Below are positions 30,358 through 38,904 of a stretch of 64,000 nt of DNA, piece after piece. The first letter of the stretch is position 1, and every line of letters starts with the position of its first letter. The stretch comes from Haloarcula marina (GTDB lineage: Archaea > Halobacteriota > Halobacteria > Halobacteriales > Haloarculaceae). The notes under the pieces are model-generated. The model was not told the origin of the DNA. It saw only the letters and a program-made list of their open reading frames with translations, and made no database searches. The stretch spans positions 3,162,001-3,226,000 of the forward strand of contig NZ_CP100404.1 of the NCBI RefSeq assembly GCF_024218775.1, read 5' to 3'. The translations under genes were made by a program, and so were the position numbers.

Positions 30358-32382
30358 CTACGCCAGGAAGACGTGTCGCGGCCGGTCGGCCAGCACGTCC
30401 CGGCCCCAACTCACCGTGTCCGAGAAGGCGTCGGAGCGGAAGAACGCCATCGCGTCCTCCTTGCTGTCCCACTGACTGGCGATGAACATGTCGTTCGCGT
30501 CGTCGACGTTCGCCAGCAGTGCCGTCTCCCGGTGGCCGTCCATGTCGGCCAACAGGCCGCCGACGGTGTCGAACTTCTCGACGAACTCCTCGCGGTACTC
30601 CGGTTTGACGGTGTAGAACATCCCCATCGTCCCGAAGCCGTCGCCCTCGCCCTGCCGGTGCACCACCTCGGGCAGGTCCGTGAGGTACTCGCTGGCCGTT
30701 TCAGCGGCGTCCTCGGTGTCCCACAGCGAAGCGACGGCGGTGGTGTCCGAGTCGGCGTCGCGGTACACCGTCGTCCGGACGTGCGTATCGTAGCGGTCGA
30801 ACGCGCTCCGGAGGTCGGCCACCTCCTCGGCGAGTGCGTCGGCGTCGGCCCGCGAGTAGACGACCAGCGCGTACACGTCCTCGCCGTGCGGTTGTCCGGC
30901 GTAGACGCCCTCGGATTCGAGTTGCTCGCGGATGGACTGCGAGGAGGCGGCCGCCTCGCCGCCGTTTCCTCCCGACTCGTCAGCGCCGTCGTCGGCCGCG
31001 CCCAACTGCCCGCCCAGTTGCTCCTCGACCCCGTCAACGTCGCTGAGGAACCCGGCCGCCGTCTCGGCGGCCTCCTTGGCCGTCCAGATGCTGACGAGGT
31101 AGGTCTGCCCGCTCTGTGCGCGGACGGTGGTCGTGACGTGGCGGTCGTAGTGGTCGAAACTGTTCCCGAGTTCCTCCACATCGTCGACGATGTCCTCGGC
31201 GTCGGCCGACGAGTGGAAAATCAGCGCGTAGTCGCCCGCGTCGTAGGCGTTCCCCTCGTGGAGGCCGAGGCGACCGACTCGCTGGACGGCGTCGTCTACC
31301 TCCTCGAAGTCACCGGACACGTCCGGGCGGCCGCCGCCCGAACTCGATTCAGTGCCCCCGGGAGACGGATGGTCGTCGGCGGAGGGGTGGTCGCCGCTGG
31401 CGCTGTCGCCGCCGTGTGGGTGGTCACCTTCGCCCGCGTTGCCGGGGTGCGGGCCGCCGCGTTCGTCGGCGTCGCCACCGTGGGCGTGTCCCGCACCGGC
31501 CTCGCCGTGCGCGTGGGCGGCGGCCGTCTCAGCGTGGTCCGGTACCTCGGCGTGCCCGCCCGCCTGCGCGGCCGTCTCGACGGCCCGGTCGTCGGTGGGG
31601 ACCCGCTGGCCCGCCAGCACCGCGGGGAGGTCCGTCGGGTCGAACCGCCGTCCGACGTAGAACGGCCCGAACTCGGCGAACTGCGACGTGGAGGGGTCGA
31701 ACCGCATCTCCGTCAGCAGTTCCTTGATGTTCGTCATGTCCTCACTCCAGAGCGTGATGCCCCACTCCCAGTCGTCGAAGCCGATAGACCCGCAAATCAT
31801 CTGGTTCACGTCGCCGCCGTAGCCCCGGCCGATGTCGCCGTGGCGCTTGATGTGGGCCGCTCGCTCCTCGAAGGACGTGTCGTACCAGTTCTGGTCCGGG
31901 TCGCGACGCTTGCTCATCGGGTAGAAACAGACGAACTCCTCGTCGGGAACGTCGGGGTGGAGACGCGCCTGAATGTACTGCGCGAGACCCGAATCGTCGT
32001 CCACCTCGCCGTCGAAGTACTCGCGGGATTTCTCGGTGTAGCCCGACGCCTCCGTGACCGAGACGTACGAGAACGCGCGCTCGGTGAACGCCGCGAGTTC
32101 CGTCTGCTCGAAGTGTCGCTCGGCCGCATCGAGGTCGCCCATCGTCGGCCGGAGGTGGAGAATCATGAGGTCCGCCTTGTGGCCGAGGACGGTGTAGACA
32201 GCGGTCTGTCCCTCCTCGGCGTCTTCGAGGGCCTCGTAGGCCGAGAAGAAGTCGATGCCCTCGGAGAGCGCCCGGTCGCGGACGCGCGAGGGGGCCTCGC
32301 GCCACGCGTCCCAGTCGATGCGCCGACAGTCGTGCAGCACGTACCAGCCCTCCTCCGTCTGCGGGGGCTTGCGTTGGTCCAT
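30358..32382 (-). CDS. pitA: PitA: HemQ/chlorite-dismutase-like protein with extra C-terminal modules
   Basis: 674 residues. The first 255 are a chlorite-dismutase/HemQ fold; CFYPMSKRRDPDQNWYDTSF and KRHGDIGRGYGGDVNQMICG carry the YPMSKRR..NWY and heme-His regions of coproheme decarboxylases. A His/Gly/Asp-rich linker follows (about 260-355, with HAHGEAGAGHAHGGD), suited to metal binding. Then come two related 100-residue units (about 358-455 and 480-577, sharing Y/V-AL-I/V-x-HSSAD/YSRAD and FD-RYD-THV patterns) and a C-terminal antibiotic-biosynthesis-monooxygenase domain (from FGTMGMFYTVKPEYREEF). The known Haloferax PitA has one Cld and one monooxygenase domain; this one is longer. The hemC-cobA-hemD genes lie 4 kb away. 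Confidence 0.88.
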   Translation of the reverse strand: MDQRKPPQTEEGWYVLHDCRRIDWDAWREAPSRVRDRALSEGIDFFSAYEALEDAEEGQTAVYTVLGHKADLMILHLRPTMGDLDAAERHFEQTELAAFTERAFSYVSVTEASGYTEKSREYFDGEVDDDSGLAQYIQARLHPDVPDEEFVCFYPMSKRRDPDQNWYDTSFEERAAHIKRHGDIGRGYGGDVNQMICGSIGFDDWEWGITLWSEDMTNIKELLTEMRFDPSTSQFAEFGPFYVGRRFDPTDLPAVLAGQRVPTDDRAVETAAQAGGHAEVPDHAETAAAHAHGEAGAGHAHGGDADERGGPHPGNAGEGDHPHGGDSASGDHPSADDHPSPGGTESSSGGGRPDVSGDFEEVDDAVQRVGRLGLHEGNAYDAGDYALIFHSSADAEDIVDDVEELGNSFDHYDRHVTTTVRAQSGQTYLVSIWTAKEAAETAAGFLSDVDGVEEQLGGQLGAADDGADESGGNGGEAAASSQSIREQLESEGVYAGQPHGEDVYALVVYSRADADALAEEVADLRSAFDRYDTHVRTTVYRDADSDTTAVASLWDTEDAAETASEYLTDLPEVVHRQGEGDGFGTMGMFYTVKPEYREEFVEKFDTVGGLLADMDGHRETALLANVDDANDMFIASQWDSKEDAMAFFRSDAFSDTVSWGRDVLADRPRHVFLA

Positions 32383-32431
32383 GTCGGCGGTTACGGTTCG
32401 ACGGTAAGGAAACTTCCCATCTCCCCGGCGG

Positions 32432-32752
32432 CTACTCGTCGACGCCGAAGATGCGGTGCAGTTGGGACTCGATTTCGGCAACGAACTCCGACAGGACGGT
32501 CTCGAACTTCTCGTCGTCGACGATGACCGCGGTGAGTCGGTCCCGCGGGTTCTCGGGCAGTTCGACGCGGAAGCCCTCGCCCTCGTCGTAGAACGGTTCG
32601 GACTCGTTGAGCACCTGCTGGTCGATGGCGTGTACCAACTCCGAGTCGTACTCGTCGTTCAGCACCTCGAAGGCCTGTTTGTACGCCTTCTGGAGTTCCG
32701 GGAAGTAGTTCGCGTACTTGTCCTCGAACTGCTCGGGGTCGAAGTCGGTCAT
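32432..32752 (-). CDS. DUF5783 family protein
   Basis: A 106-residue acidic cytoplasmic protein starting MTDFDPEQFEDKYANYFPEL and ending LHRIFGVDE. LQKAYKQAFEVLNDEYDSEL and LVHAIDQQVLNESEPFYDEG are the conserved stretches of this haloarchaeal family. It is mostly helical and has no known function. It sits 49 bases upstream of pitA on the same strand, which suggests co-expression. Confidence 0.75.
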   Translation of the reverse strand: MTDFDPEQFEDKYANYFPELQKAYKQAFEVLNDEYDSELVHAIDQQVLNESEPFYDEGEGFRVELPENPRDRLTAVIVDDEKFETVLSEFVAEIESQLHRIFGVDE

Positions 32753-32801
32753 TGGCGAGGGCTAGACGGCGGGGGATAAAGATTGACCGGACTCGCGTCG
32801 C

Positions 32802-33035
32802 TCAGGGCCGCGTCGTCCGGGCGTCTCGCTTCGGGAGATAGACGACGAGGTAGGTCACGAACGCGATGCCGAAGATACCGGCCAAGACGACGTAGACGCG
32901 AACGTCGAGTCCCGCGAGGATAGCGAGAATCTCTTCGATAGTCGCTCTGGGGTCCGCGAACCCGAACGTCTCGGTGTACGCCAGTAGCCCGGCGAGACAG
33001 ACGAGGACGATGTCGAACAGCAACCGCCGGTCCAT
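32802..33035 (-). CDS. Small two-helix membrane protein
   Basis: 77 residues with helices at about 4-22 (LLFDIVLVCLAGLLAYTETF) and 45-67 (VRVYVVLAGIFGIAFVTYLV), and a basic C-terminus PKRDARTTRP that should face the cytoplasm. No family was recognised. It lies between DUF5783 and the RecJ-like gene on the same strand. Confidence 0.65.
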   Translation of the reverse strand: MDRRLLFDIVLVCLAGLLAYTETFGFADPRATIEEILAILAGLDVRVYVVLAGIFGIAFVTYLVVYLPKRDARTTRP

Positions 33036-33098
33036 CGTATCGTCTGCTCATGGGTGAGGCCGCCGTATAGCTCTTTTTGCCAGTCCGCTGAAGCCTCC

Positions 33099-34559
33099 TC
33101 ACGTCAGTTGCTCGGCCACCACGTCGTCGGCGGCCTCGATGAACGCCGCCTCCTCGCCAGCGGGGATGGTCGCACCCGCGGCGATGTCGTGGCCGCCGCC
33201 GTCGCCGCCCACCGACTGCGACGCCTCGCGCATCACCACCGAGAGGTCGACGCCGCGGCCCACCAGCGGGCCGGTCGCCCGCGAGGACACCTTCGTCTCG
33301 CCGTCGGCGTCGGCGAAGGCGATGATAGGTTTGTCGGCGTCGACGCCGTCCGTGCCGAGAGCCATCCCCGCGACGATGCCGACGATGGTCTCTCTGATGG
33401 CGCTCCCGGCCTCGAAGTACTGGACGTGCTCGGACTGGGTGACGCCCCGGTCTCTGACGAGGTCCAGCCCTTCCGAGAGGTTCCGGCGGTGGTTCGCCAG
33501 CAGTTTCCGGGCCTGTTCCAGCGGGGCGTCTCGCTCGCCGAGGCACACCGCCAGTCCCACGTCGGCCCGTTCGTAGCGGGCGGTGGCGTTGAGCAGCGTC
33601 GAGAACTCGCTGGCGTCCCGCAGTTCCGTCCCGGTCGGTTCGGCGGTGAGCGTGTACGTCGTCCCGACGAGCGACTGTATCTTGTCGGCGGGGACGCCAC
33701 GCGTGACCGCCCGCTGGACCAGCGCGCTCGCCACCGTCTGTCGCTCGTCGTCGGTCAGGTCGGCCCACGTGCGCCACTCGCCCTGTCGTTTCAGGTCCAA
33801 CCCGAGTTCCTCGAGGAAGCGCGTCGCGCCCGCTTGGTCGTTAGAGATGCCCGGAATCGGGACCTCCGTCGCGTATTCGAGCAGTTTCGGGAGCGGGCGG
33901 GTCTGCTTGCCGTACAGCGAGAGGTCCGTCCCCTCCTCGAGTACGTCGGCCTCGATGCCCTCCGCGACGAGGTTCGCGTTCGCGCCGACGAGTTCGCCGC
34001 CGACGGCCTGCATGTCGCCCACGGCCCCGACGACGGCCAGCGCCGCCAAGTCGCGGTTGTCGACGCCCTCCGATTCGAGCGCGCGGGCGAGGACGTAGGC
34101 CGCGCCCGCGCCCGACAGTTCCGACGCCCCGTTGACGCCGACGAGCAGGGGGTTACAGTGGTACGCGAAGTCCGCGTAGCCATCCGTGTCCTCGATTGCG
34201 TCGGGGTGGCAGTCCTCGGGGGCCGAGGGTTGGTGGTGGTCGGCGATGACCGCCTCGAAGTCGCCCGCCGCGACGTGTTCGGAGATAGCGTCCAACTGGC
34301 CGGACCCGAAGTCGGTGAACAGCACCGTCTCGAAGTCGCGGGCGGCGATGCTGGCGATTTCGTCGGCGTCCAGTTGCTTTTTGAACACCGTCTCGACGGC
34401 GATACCGGCCCGCGTGAGCATCGTCGTCGCGATGGCGGCGCTGGTCAGGCCGTCGGCGTCGATGTGGGAGGCCAGGAGGACGCGGTCGGCGGCCCGCAAT
34501 CGGTCGGCACACGCCGTCGCGCGGTCGGCCAACTCGGGAACGGGGCCGGGTGTACTCAT
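33099..34559 (-). CDS. DHH-family phosphoesterase, RecJ-like
   Basis: 486 residues of the archaeal RecJ/GAN-related DHH family, which hydrolyses single-stranded nucleic acid ends or acts with the replication complex. The DHH domain has VLLASHIDADGLTSAAIATT (motif I), DFGSGQLDAI, and EAVIADHHQPSAPEDCHPDA (motif III). The DHHA1 domain at the C-terminus ends with SVGGDGGGHDIAAGATIPAG. Haloarchaea carry several paralogues, so exact activity (5'-3' exonuclease or nanoRNase) is not decided. The start at 34559 is chosen because STPGPVPELADRA is a sensible N-terminus and the longer frame adds only nine residues. Confidence 0.9.
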   Translation of the reverse strand: MSTPGPVPELADRATACADRLRAADRVLLASHIDADGLTSAAIATTMLTRAGIAVETVFKKQLDADEIASIAARDFETVLFTDFGSGQLDAISEHVAAGDFEAVIADHHQPSAPEDCHPDAIEDTDGYADFAYHCNPLLVGVNGASELSGAGAAYVLARALESEGVDNRDLAALAVVGAVGDMQAVGGELVGANANLVAEGIEADVLEEGTDLSLYGKQTRPLPKLLEYATEVPIPGISNDQAGATRFLEELGLDLKRQGEWRTWADLTDDERQTVASALVQRAVTRGVPADKIQSLVGTTYTLTAEPTGTELRDASEFSTLLNATARYERADVGLAVCLGERDAPLEQARKLLANHRRNLSEGLDLVRDRGVTQSEHVQYFEAGSAIRETIVGIVAGMALGTDGVDADKPIIAFADADGETKVSSRATGPLVGRGVDLSVVMREASQSVGGDGGGHDIAAGATIPAGEEAAFIEAADDVVAEQLT

Positions 34560-34604
34560 CGTGGCGGGGTAGGTGCGCCCCGGCATAAAAACCTTCAGTC
34601 GCGG

Positions 34605-35117
34605 TCACGCGACCTGCCGCTGTCGATAGACCGTCAGGGTCTTGCCGTCGTACTCGACGGTCGTCTCGATGGTTATCCAGCCGTCGGCCCGCTCGACGGC
34701 CAGCGTCTGGCCGAGCGAGAGGGCGACGCGCTGGGTCGCGGTGTGGGCCTCGCCCGCGCCGAGGGACCCGACCCACTCGTAGCCCGACCACACCTCGCTG
34801 CCGTCGGTTCCCCGCCCCGCGTAGATGGTCGCAGTGACCCCCACTTCCGTCGCCGGGACCGCCTGTTCGTTCCGGAGCGTCGAGGTCACGTCGCGGCAGG
34901 TCCGGCCGCACTGCGTTATCCGGTCAATCCGGAGCGTAAACGGCGGCGGCCCCGGTGTCGGCGTCTCGACCCGGGGTGATTCAGCACCGTCGCTGGTCGG
35001 CGGGGCCGTTTCCCCACCGCTTGCGAACGGACCGACGCCGACGATGAACGCCGTGCCCGCGCCGACTGCGGCGAGAACGACCACGAGGACGGCGGCGTCT
35101 CGACGGCTCACTGCCAC
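34605..35117 (-). CDS. Membrane-anchored haloarchaeal protein of unknown function
   Basis: 170 residues with one N-terminal helix ([24 protein letters not shown]) and an extracytoplasmic domain after a Pro/Thr linker. The domain has a paired-Cys loop (ITQCGRTCRDVTSTLRNEQA) and an Ig-like beta pattern (ATEVGVTATIYAGRGTDGSE, VYRQRQVA). No function is known. It is 45 bases upstream of the RecJ-like gene on the same strand. Confidence 0.7.
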   Translation of the reverse strand: MAVSRRDAAVLVVVLAAVGAGTAFIVGVGPFASGGETAPPTSDGAESPRVETPTPGPPPFTLRIDRITQCGRTCRDVTSTLRNEQAVPATEVGVTATIYAGRGTDGSEVWSGYEWVGSLGAGEAHTATQRVALSLGQTLAVERADGWITIETTVEYDGKTLTVYRQRQVA

Positions 35118-35319
35118 GACCGGACGACTCCCGAGAGCGACGTGCGCATACCCTCCGTAGGGCGACCCCAGAAATAAACCCCGGTAGCACCCCCGACCGG
35201 TCGGCGGCCCGCCGAACCGCCGATGGTGTTATCTGATTGTCACTCGTAGCCTGTGGCATGTTCTCCGCGAGACGTTGCAGTGCGGCCCAGGCGTTCGAGT
35301 GTCCCAGCGAGGAATCCCG

Positions 35320-36045
35320 ATGAGTCTGTTCGGCCGCCTCGGATTCGCCATCCGAGCGAGACTGAACGCGCTGTTGAACCGCGCGGCAGACCCTTCGGCG
35401 GAGTTGGACTACTCCTACGAGGAGTTGCGCGACGAACTCCAGCGGGTGACCCGCGGCATCGCCGACGTGACGACCCAGAAGAAGCGACTGGAGATTCACC
35501 GGCGGCGGTTGCGCGAGAACGTCGAGAAGTACGACGGGCAGGCCCGGGAAGCCATGCAAGAGGACCGCGAGGACCTCGCGCGACGGGCGTTGGCGAAGAA
35601 ACAGACCCACGTGAGTCAGATAACCGAACTGACCGAACAAATCGACGCCCTACAGGGGACACAGGACCGCCTCGTCGGGAAGCGGGCCGAACTCAGTAGT
35701 CAGATAGAGCAGTTCCGGACGAAGAAAGAGACGATGAAGGCCCGCTACGAGGCCGCCGAGGCCTCGGCCCGCGTCTCCGAGGCCTTCACCGGCGTCGGCG
35801 ACACGATGGCCGACGTACACCGCTCTATCGAGCGTGCGACCGAGCGGACCGAGCGCATGGAGGCCCGTGCCGCCGCCCTCGAAGAACTCGAAGCCAGCGG
35901 CGAACTGGAGTCCGTCTTGGACGAGGGCGACGACGTGGAACGGGAACTCGACCGCCTCTCGAACGAACGGGCCGTCGAGTACGAACTGGAGACGCTCCGG
36001 GCAGAGGTCGAGGAAGACGAGAAGACTGCGGAAGCGGCCGACTGA
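35320..36045 (+). CDS. PspA/IM30-like coiled-coil protein
   Basis: 241 residues, almost all predicted coiled coil, beginning MSLFGRLGFAIRARLNALLN with the amphipathic N-terminal helix of PspA/IM30. DPSAELDYSYEELRDELQRV is the conserved early segment. Homologues protect membranes by forming ESCRT-III-like polymers, and a membrane-stress role is likely here. It ends in an acidic tail. No PspF/PspB-type partner is nearby. It is convergent with hemD. Confidence 0.85.
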   Translation: MSLFGRLGFAIRARLNALLNRAADPSAELDYSYEELRDELQRVTRGIADVTTQKKRLEIHRRRLRENVEKYDGQAREAMQEDREDLARRALAKKQTHVSQITELTEQIDALQGTQDRLVGKRAELSSQIEQFRTKKETMKARYEAAEASARVSEAFTGVGDTMADVHRSIERATERTERMEARAAALEELEASGELESVLDEGDDVERELDRLSNERAVEYELETLRAEVEEDEKTAEAAD

Positions 36046-36050
36046 CCCGT

Positions 36051-36803
36051 TCAGTCGTGGTACGTCGGGGCCGCTCCCTCGACGACTTCGCAGGCCAGCG
36101 TCTCGAAGTCCGCGCGCTCCGGGACGACATCGACCGAGATGCCCGCGTTCTCAGCTGTTTCCTTCGTGGGTTCTCCGATAGCGCCGACGGTCGCCGCTTG
36201 CAGGCCTTCGATCGCTTCCGTCCGAATACCCTGGTCGGCCGCCGCCGCGAGGAAATGTCGCACCGTCAACGACGAAGTGAACAGCGCCGCGTCCAGTTCC
36301 CCGTTGGCCGCGAGTGCCGCCGACTCGCCGGACCCTTCGGGCCGAACGAGACGGTAGAGGATGGTCTCGTGGACGTACGCGCCCGCCGCTTCGAGGCCGT
36401 CGGTCAGGACCGCCGACCCGTGGTCGGAGCGGGCGACTTCGACACGAGCGCCCGCGACCTCGTCTTCGAGTCGTTCGACCAACCCCGTGGAGGAGAACTC
36501 CTCGGGCACCACGTCGACAGTGTAGCCCGCTTCCCGGAGCGAGGCGGCCGTGGCATCGCCGATAGCGCAGACGGTCGCGCCGTTCGGCGACCATCCCGCC
36601 TCGGCGGCGAGTTCCACGCCCGTCTTGCTCGTCAGGACGACGTAGTCGGCGTCCGTTCGAGGCGTCGCGTCGGCCGGTTCGACGGCGAGCATCGGGTCTG
36701 GAACCGGGTCGGCCCCGAGCGATTCGAGCAGTTCGACGGCCGCCGCCAGTCGCTCGTCGTCGGGCCGGAACGCCGCCACGCGGAGTCGCGGTTCTTCGCG
36801 CAT
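36051..36803 (-). CDS. hemD: Uroporphyrinogen-III synthase
   Basis: A 250-residue HemD that cyclises hydroxymethylbilane with inversion of ring D. The family is poorly conserved, but two alternating Rossmann-like lobes are recognisable: RVAAFRPDDERLAAAVELLE, YVVLTSKTGVELAAEAGWSP, VEVARSDHGSAVLTDGLEAA, LDAALFTSSLTVRHFLAAAA and LQAATVGAIGEPTKETAENA. The last is the most diagnostic (IGxxTxxxA). It is third in the hemC-cobA-hemD operon, its ATG overlapping the cobA stop. A GTG three bases earlier is possible. Confidence 0.9.
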   Translation of the reverse strand: MREEPRLRVAAFRPDDERLAAAVELLESLGADPVPDPMLAVEPADATPRTDADYVVLTSKTGVELAAEAGWSPNGATVCAIGDATAASLREAGYTVDVVPEEFSSTGLVERLEDEVAGARVEVARSDHGSAVLTDGLEAAGAYVHETILYRLVRPEGSGESAALAANGELDAALFTSSLTVRHFLAAAADQGIRTEAIEGLQAATVGAIGEPTKETAENAGISVDVVPERADFETLACEVVEGAAPTYHD

Positions 36804-37564
36804 CACGACCCCTCTAAGAACTCCACGACCTTTGCGCGCTCGCCCGCTACCGCACCGATGACGGTGATTGCGGGCGGTTCGATGCCTTCCTCGTCCCGAA
36901 CGTCGACGATAGTCTCAAGCGTCCCCGTGGCGACTCGCTGGTCGGGCCACGTCGCCCGTTCGACGAGGGCGACGGGCGTCTCGGGGTCCATCCCCGCCTC
37001 CCGGAGTGCGGCGGTGTAGTCCGGCAGTTTGCCGACGCCCATCAGGACGACGATGGTCCCGCCGGTGTCGGCGAGCGCCTGCCAGTCGACGGCCGACTCC
37101 GCTTTCGTGGGGTCCTCGTGACCGGTGACGAACGACACCGACGAGACGTGGTCGCGGTGGGTGACGGGGATGCCCGCCACCTCCGGCCCCGCGATGGCGC
37201 TCGTGATTCCCGGGACGACTTCGAACGGAATCTCGTTCTCGGCGAGGTGGACCATCTCCTCGCCCCCGCGGCCGAACACCGTCGGGTCGCCGCCCTTGAG
37301 TCGAACGACCGTCTTGCCTTCGTGGGCGAGTTCGACGAGGCGGGCATTCGTGTACTCCTGCGGCGTCCACTCGCCACCGGCGCGCTTGCCCACGTCCTCG
37401 CGCTTCGCCTCGGGGATGAGCCCGAGAATCTCCGGCCCCGGGAGTTTGTCGTGGAGGACCACGTCGGCCGACTCCAGCAGGCGCTTGGCCTTCACCGTCA
37501 GCAGGTCCGGGTCGCCGGGGCCGGACCCGACGAGGTACACCTTGCCGACCGTCTCGTCGCTCAT
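36803..37564 (-). CDS. cobA: Uroporphyrinogen-III C-methyltransferase (SUMT)
   Basis: 253 residues. SUMT adds two methyl groups from SAM to uroporphyrinogen III to give precorrin-2, the branch point to siroheme, cobalamin and, in archaea, heme. Motifs: VYLVGSGPGDPDLLTVKAKR, ADVVLHDKLPGPEILGLIP, VRLKGGDPTVFGRGGEEMVH and FEVVPGITSAIAGPEVAGIP, all family hallmarks. It overlaps hemC upstream and hemD downstream by four bases each, so the three enzymes are translationally coupled. Confidence 0.96.
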   Translation of the reverse strand: MSDETVGKVYLVGSGPGDPDLLTVKAKRLLESADVVLHDKLPGPEILGLIPEAKREDVGKRAGGEWTPQEYTNARLVELAHEGKTVVRLKGGDPTVFGRGGEEMVHLAENEIPFEVVPGITSAIAGPEVAGIPVTHRDHVSSVSFVTGHEDPTKAESAVDWQALADTGGTIVVLMGVGKLPDYTAALREAGMDPETPVALVERATWPDQRVATGTLETIVDVRDEEGIEPPAITVIGAVAGERAKVVEFLEGS

Positions 37565-38718
37565 GGCTCGTCCTCCTCGCCTTCCTCGCGAGCGGTCGCG
37601 GCGTCGTCGTCGGCCGCCCCGGCGTCGCGTTTGGCTTCGGCGACGAGGTCGGCCGCGCCCTCGTCGGCCAGTTCCGCCGCGAGGTCGACCGCCGCGTCGA
37701 CGTGCCGTTCGACCGGGAGGTCCCGAGTCGCGGTCACTTCCTCGTCGCCGTCGCGCGAGAGGACGCGAACGGTCGTGTGGACGACGCCGCCCTCCACCGT
37801 CGCGTACGCGCCGATAGGCGCGACACAGCCACCGCCAAGTTCGGCGAGAATCGTCCGTTCGACGGTCGTCTCGACGCGCGTTCGCGGGTGGTCGATGCGG
37901 TCGTTGATGTCGTCGGCGACCTCGCCGTCGAGCGCCGTGACCGCCAGCGCGCCCTGTCCCGGCGCGGGGACGAACGTCTCGGGGTCCAACTCTGTGGCGG
38001 CGACGTGGTGGCTCAGCCCCGACCGGTCGAGGCCCGCCTTCGCGAGGACGATGGCGTCGTACTCCGTCTCGTCGTCTCGGCCGAGCGCGCGGCGCTCCAG
38101 TTCCGAGAGGCCGTTGAACCATGCTTCCACGTCCTCGTCGTAGGGGAACTCGTAGTCGCTGTCCGCCTCGCCAGCGTGTTCCTTCCGTTCCTGTTCGGCC
38201 TCGTGGCGCTCCTGATGTTCGCGCTGGAGCGACGGCGCGAGCAGTTTCTCGACGCGCGTGTCGACGTTCCCGCGGAGCGGTTCGACGACGAGGTCCGGCC
38301 GTTCGGCGAGTAACTGAGCGCGCCGTCGGAGACTGGACGTGCCGACGACTGCGCCCTCCGGGAGGTCCGCCAGCGCCGTCCCGTCCGGCGTCACGAGAGC
38401 GTCACCCGGCGCGGCCCGTTCGGGGACGCCAGCGACCACGAGGTTGTCGGGTCGCTCGGTCGGCATGTCCTTCATCGAGTGGACCGCGGCGTCGAGTTCG
38501 CCGTCCATGACCTTCTCGTCGAGGCTCCGGACGAACGCGCCGGTCTTGCCTAACCGGTGGATGAGTTCGTCTCGAATCTGGTCGCCCGTCGTCTCGACTT
38601 CCGTGAGTTCGACCGTCCGCCGACGGCTGGCGAGGCTGTCCCGCACCGTCGCCGCCTGTCGCAGGGCGAGGTCGGACCCCCGTGTCGCAAGCCGGAGCGT
38701 GTCCGCGCGCGTAGTCAT
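37561..38718 (-). CDS. hemC: Hydroxymethylbilane synthase (porphobilinogen deaminase)
   Basis: HemC joins four porphobilinogens on its dipyrromethane cofactor. LRLATRGSDLALRQAATVRD, HSMKDMPTERPDNLVVAGVP, VVGTSSLRRRAQLLAERPDL and AELGGGCVAPIGAYATVEG (cofactor Cys) are all present. At 385 residues it exceeds bacterial HemC (about 310). The excess is a charged insert of about 45 residues (from LQREHQERHEAEQERKEHAG to the WFNGL segment) after the NVDTRVEKL helix, plus an acidic tail. It is first of the hemC-cobA-hemD operon. Confidence 0.96.
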   Translation of the reverse strand: MTTRADTLRLATRGSDLALRQAATVRDSLASRRRTVELTEVETTGDQIRDELIHRLGKTGAFVRSLDEKVMDGELDAAVHSMKDMPTERPDNLVVAGVPERAAPGDALVTPDGTALADLPEGAVVGTSSLRRRAQLLAERPDLVVEPLRGNVDTRVEKLLAPSLQREHQERHEAEQERKEHAGEADSDYEFPYDEDVEAWFNGLSELERRALGRDDETEYDAIVLAKAGLDRSGLSHHVAATELDPETFVPAPGQGALAVTALDGEVADDINDRIDHPRTRVETTVERTILAELGGGCVAPIGAYATVEGGVVHTTVRVLSRDGDEEVTATRDLPVERHVDAAVDLAAELADEGAADLVAEAKRDAGAADDDAATAREEGEEDEP

Positions 38719-38904
38719 ACGTGACTCTTGGCCCGGCCGCCGTGAAAAGCACATCACTTCCGTCGCCCGCGAGAGTCTGAAAAGGTTGTTTGGATAGATA
38801 CCCACACATTTAACGCCCGTAATTCCGTACCTCGACACTATTCACGACAATGTGGGGGCAACAAGCAGCGCGCGGACGACGGGGGAGTGCGGAGTGGGTG
38901 ACCG

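Noticed and set aside
30373-32526. A 717-codon plus-strand frame opposite pitA
   Set aside because: The sequence is Arg/Val/Gly shadow with no domain, while the minus strand has a full PitA pattern.
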